This document shows, piece by piece, positions 61,001-64,000 of a DNA stretch of 64,000 nt. The position numbers were made by a program, and so were the translations under genes. Each line of letters starts with the position of its first letter. The first letter of the stretch is position 1. This DNA is from Apostichopus japonicus (taxonomy: Eukaryota; Echinodermata; Holothuroidea; Aspidochirotida; Stichopodidae): NCBI RefSeq assembly GCF_037975245.1, contig NC_092571.1, positions 25,870,564-25,934,563 on the forward strand. The letters run 5' to 3'. The notes below the pieces were generated by a model, which worked only from the letters and a program-made list of their open reading frames with translations, was not told the DNA's origin and ran no database searches.

Positions 61001-64000
61001 AAGATGTTTGACTACTAATTAATGGGGTCACCTAATGAATCCTTAATGCACAGTTGGTCTACAAAAACAGTGCATGTCTAAAAGATGTTTGACTACTAAT
61101 TAATGGAGTCACCTAATGAATCCTTAATGCACAGTTGGTCTACATCAACTGTGCATGTCTAAAAGATGTTTTACCACTAATTAATGGAGTCACCTAATGA
61201 ATCCTTAATGCACAGTTCGTCTACATCAAAGGTGCATGTCTAAAGATGTTTGACTACTGTACTAATTAATGGAGTCACCTAATGAATCCTTAATGCACAG
61301 TTAGTCTACATCAACAGTGCATGTCTAAAAGATGTTTGACTACTAATGAATGGAGTCACCTAATGAATCCTTAATGCACAGTGGGTCTACATCAACTGTG
61401 CATGTCTAAAAGATGTTTGACTACTAATTAATGGAGTCACCTAATGAATCCTTAATGCACAGTTGGTCTACATCAAAGGTGCATGTCTAAAAGATGTTTG
61501 ACTACTAATTAATGGAGTCACCTAATGAATCCTTAATGCACAGTTGGTCTACATCAACAGTGCATGTGTAAAATATGTTTGACTACTAATTAATGGGGTC
61601 ACCTAATGAATCCTTAATGCACAGTTGGTCTACAACAACGGTGCATGTCTAAAAGATGGTCTACATCAACTACATAGACAATGGTCTACATCAACGATGC
61701 ATTTCTAAATGATGTTTGACCACTAATTAATGGAGTCACCTAATGAATCGTTAATGCACAGTTGGTCTACATCAAAGGTGCATGTCTAAAAGATGTTTGA
61801 CTACTAATTAATGGAGTCACCTAATGAATCCTTAATGCACAGTTGGTCTACATCAACAGTGAATGTGAAAAAGATGTTTGACTACTAATTAATGGGGTCA
61901 CCTAATGAATCCTTAATGCACAGTTGGTCTACAAAAACGGTGCATGTCTAAAAGATGTTTGACTACTAATGAATGGAGTCACCTAATGAATCCTTAATGC
62001 ACAGTTGGTCTACATCAACTGTGCATGTCTAAAAGATGTTTGACTACTAATTAATGGAGTCACCTAATGAATCCTTAATGCACAGTTGGTCTACATCAAA
62101 GGTGCATGTCTAAAAGATGTTTGACTACTAATTAATGGAGTCACCTAATGAATCCTTAATGCACAGTTGGTCTACATCAACAGTGCATGTGTAAAATATG
62201 TTTGACTACTAATTAATGGGGTCACCTAATGAATCCTTAATGCACAGTTGGTCTACATCAACAGTGAATGTGTAAAAGATGTTTGACTACTAATTAATGG
62301 GGTCACCTAATGAATCGTTAATGCACAGTTGGTCTACATCAAAGGTGCATGTCTAAAAGATGTTTGACTACTAATTAATGGAGTCACCTAATGAATCCTT
62401 AATGCACAGTTGGTCTACATCAACAGTGAATGTGTAAAAGATGTTTGACTACTAATTAATGGGGTCACCTAATGAATCCTTAATGCACAGTTGGTCTACA
62501 AAAACGGTGCATGTCTAAAAGATGTTTGACTACTAATTAATGGAGTCACCTAATGAATCCTTAATGCACAGTTGGTCTACATCAATTGTGCATGTCTAAA
62601 TGATGTTTGACTACTAATTAATGTAGTCACCTAATGAATCCTTAATGCACAGTTGGTCTACATCAACTGTGCATGTCTAAAAGATGTTTCACCACTAATT
62701 AATGGAGTCACCTAATGAATCCTTAATGCACAGTTCGTCTACATCAAAGGTGCATGTCTAAAAGATGTTTGACTACTAATTAATGGAGTCACCTAATGAA
62801 TCCTTAATGCACAGTTGGTCTACAACAACGGTGCATGTCTAAAAGATGGTCTACATCAACTACATAGACAATGGTCTACATCAACGATGCATTTCTAAAT
62901 GATGTTTGACTACTAATTAATGGAGTCACCTAATGAATCCTTAATGCACAGTTGGTCTACATCAAAGATGCATTTCAAAATGATGTTTGACCACTAATTA
63001 ATGGAGTCACCTAATGAATCCTTAATGCACAGTTGGTCTACATCAACTGTGCATGTCTAAAAGATGTTTGACTACTAATTAATGGAGTCACCGAATGAAT
63101 CCTTAATGCACAGTTGGTCTACATCAAAGGTGCATGTCTAAAAGATGTTTGACTACTAATTAATGGAGTCACCTAATGAATCCTTAATGCACAGTTGGTC
63201 TACATCAACAGTGCATGTGTAAAATATGTTTGACTACTAATTAATGGGGTCACCCAATGAATCCTTAATGCACAGTTGGTCTACAACAACGGTGCATGTC
63301 TAAAAGATGGTCTACATCAACTACATAGACAATGGTCTACATCAACGATGCATTTCTAAATGATGTTTGACCACTAATTAATGGAGTCACCTAATGAATC
63401 CTTAATGCACAGTTGGTCTACATCAAAGGTGCATGTCTAAAAGATGTTTGACTACTAATTAATGGAGTCACCTAATGAATCCTTAATGCACAGTTGGTCT
63501 ACATCAACAGTGAATGTGTAAAAGATGTTTGACTACTAATTAATGGGGTCACCTAATGAATCCTTAATGCACAGTTGGTCTACAAAAACGGTGCATGTCT
63601 AAAAGATGTTTGACTACTAATTAATGGAGTCACCTAATGAATCCTTAATGCACAGTTGGTCTACATCAACAGTGCATGTGTAAAAGATGTTTGACTACTA
63701 ATTAATGGGGTCACCCAATGAATCCTTAATGCACAGTTGGTCTACATCAACGATGCATGTCTAAAAGATGGTCTACATCAGCTACATAGACAATGGTCTA
63801 CATCAACGATGCATTTCTAAATGATGTTTGACTACTAATTAATGGAGTCACCTAATGAATCCTTAATGCACAGTTGGTCTACAACAACGGTGCATGTCTA
63901 AAAGATGGTCTACATCAACTACATCGACAATGGTCTACATCAACGATTCATTTCTAAATGATGTTTGACCACTAATTAATGGAGTCAACTAATGAATCGT
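55084..64000. repeat. 81-bp satellite array with higher-order structure (runs off the right edge)
   Basis: The basic unit is 81 bp (GTTTGACTACTAATTAATGG, then AGTCACCTAATGAATCCTTA, then ATGCACAGTTGGTCTACATC, then AACAGTGCATGTCTAAAAGA plus T), repeated about a hundred times with few changes. Some units carry an extra 54-57 bp (GGTCTACATCAACTACATAG and so on). Higher-order repeats of about 542 bp (58021, 58563, 59105) and about 299 bp (59851, 60149, 60449) are visible. No coding content. A LINE interrupts it at 55297-56133. Confidence 0.97.
55297..56133 (+). pseudogene. 5'-truncated L2/CR1-like LINE inserted in the satellite
   Basis: The frame opens at about 55300 with EFLLFGSCHQLAKINIPF, then GNVHVRPSTHACNLGVIFDS, KRHISKITSSAAFHLRGIYK, HSFITSRLDMGNSLLLGLP, RLQLIQNSAARIVT, LHWLPVKYRIMYKILLIVYK and APRLWNQLPLKIRK, the C-terminal part of a LINE reverse transcriptase. 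A frameshift at about 55950 is followed by the FKKSIKSHL end in another frame. The element ends in (ATT)n. The 8-bp satellite string acatcaaa flanks both ends (55289-55296 and 56134-56141). The RT catalytic blocks are missing. Confidence 0.92.

Noticed and set aside
55084-64000. CRISPR-like array
   Set aside because: Units are 81-bp head-to-tail monomers without unique spacers, in a eukaryotic genome with LINEs; it is a satellite.

Overview
The window is AT-rich metazoan nuclear DNA. It has spliced genes with GT-AG introns, no operons, and a heavy load of hAT-like, LINE, Ty3/gypsy and satellite repeats. The gene and repeat content suggests a marine invertebrate deuterostome, most likely an echinoderm; this is an inference from content, not from an alignment.

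1-9,065: the 5' part of a p53/p63/p73-family gene on the minus strand. Five coding exons (8998-9065, 7485-7602, 3259-3431, 692-773, 28-199) join in frame to give about 204 residues: an FxxLW transactivation box, a Pro/Gln-rich linker and the first part of the DNA-binding domain up to the zinc-ligand CPHH motif. The rest of the gene lies beyond position 1. Its introns carry a 1.6-kb hAT-like element, a TTAA-flanked MITE and a candidate p53-type response element.

9,100-31,200: mostly non-coding. It holds a short hAT-like element (17.9 kb), one possible first coding exon of an unknown plus-strand gene (20.8 kb), several copies of one non-autonomous hAT family with CAGTGGCG-type ends, an LTR-like element with an internal 27-bp minisatellite (23.5-24.9 kb), a long hairpin (25.9 kb), a LINE tail inserted in a tandem repeat (27.9-28.4 kb) and a tRNA-derived SINE (30.4 kb).

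31,201-37,354 and 48,439-55,083: a direct segmental duplication. Each copy carries one intronless gene on the minus strand for a receptor-like protein with a signal peptide, three Ig-like domains, a transmembrane helix and a cytoplasmic tail built of 23-residue Cys/Tyr repeats (six in one copy, seven in the other). I know of no family with this tail, and it is the best candidate here for an undescribed immune or adhesion receptor. Each copy ends in the same 81-bp satellite: about 0.4 kb after copy A and more than 8.9 kb, running off the window, after copy B.

37,780-48,438: the spacer between the two copies. It holds minisatellites, a broken L2/CR1-like LINE that is itself interrupted by a (GAT)n array and a GGTAAA-rich MITE, and a 5'-truncated Ty3/gypsy element (RNase H, integrase, 3' LTR) with two nested insertions.

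55,084-64,000: the 81-bp satellite with higher-order repeats, interrupted near its start by a 5'-truncated LINE with target-site duplications.
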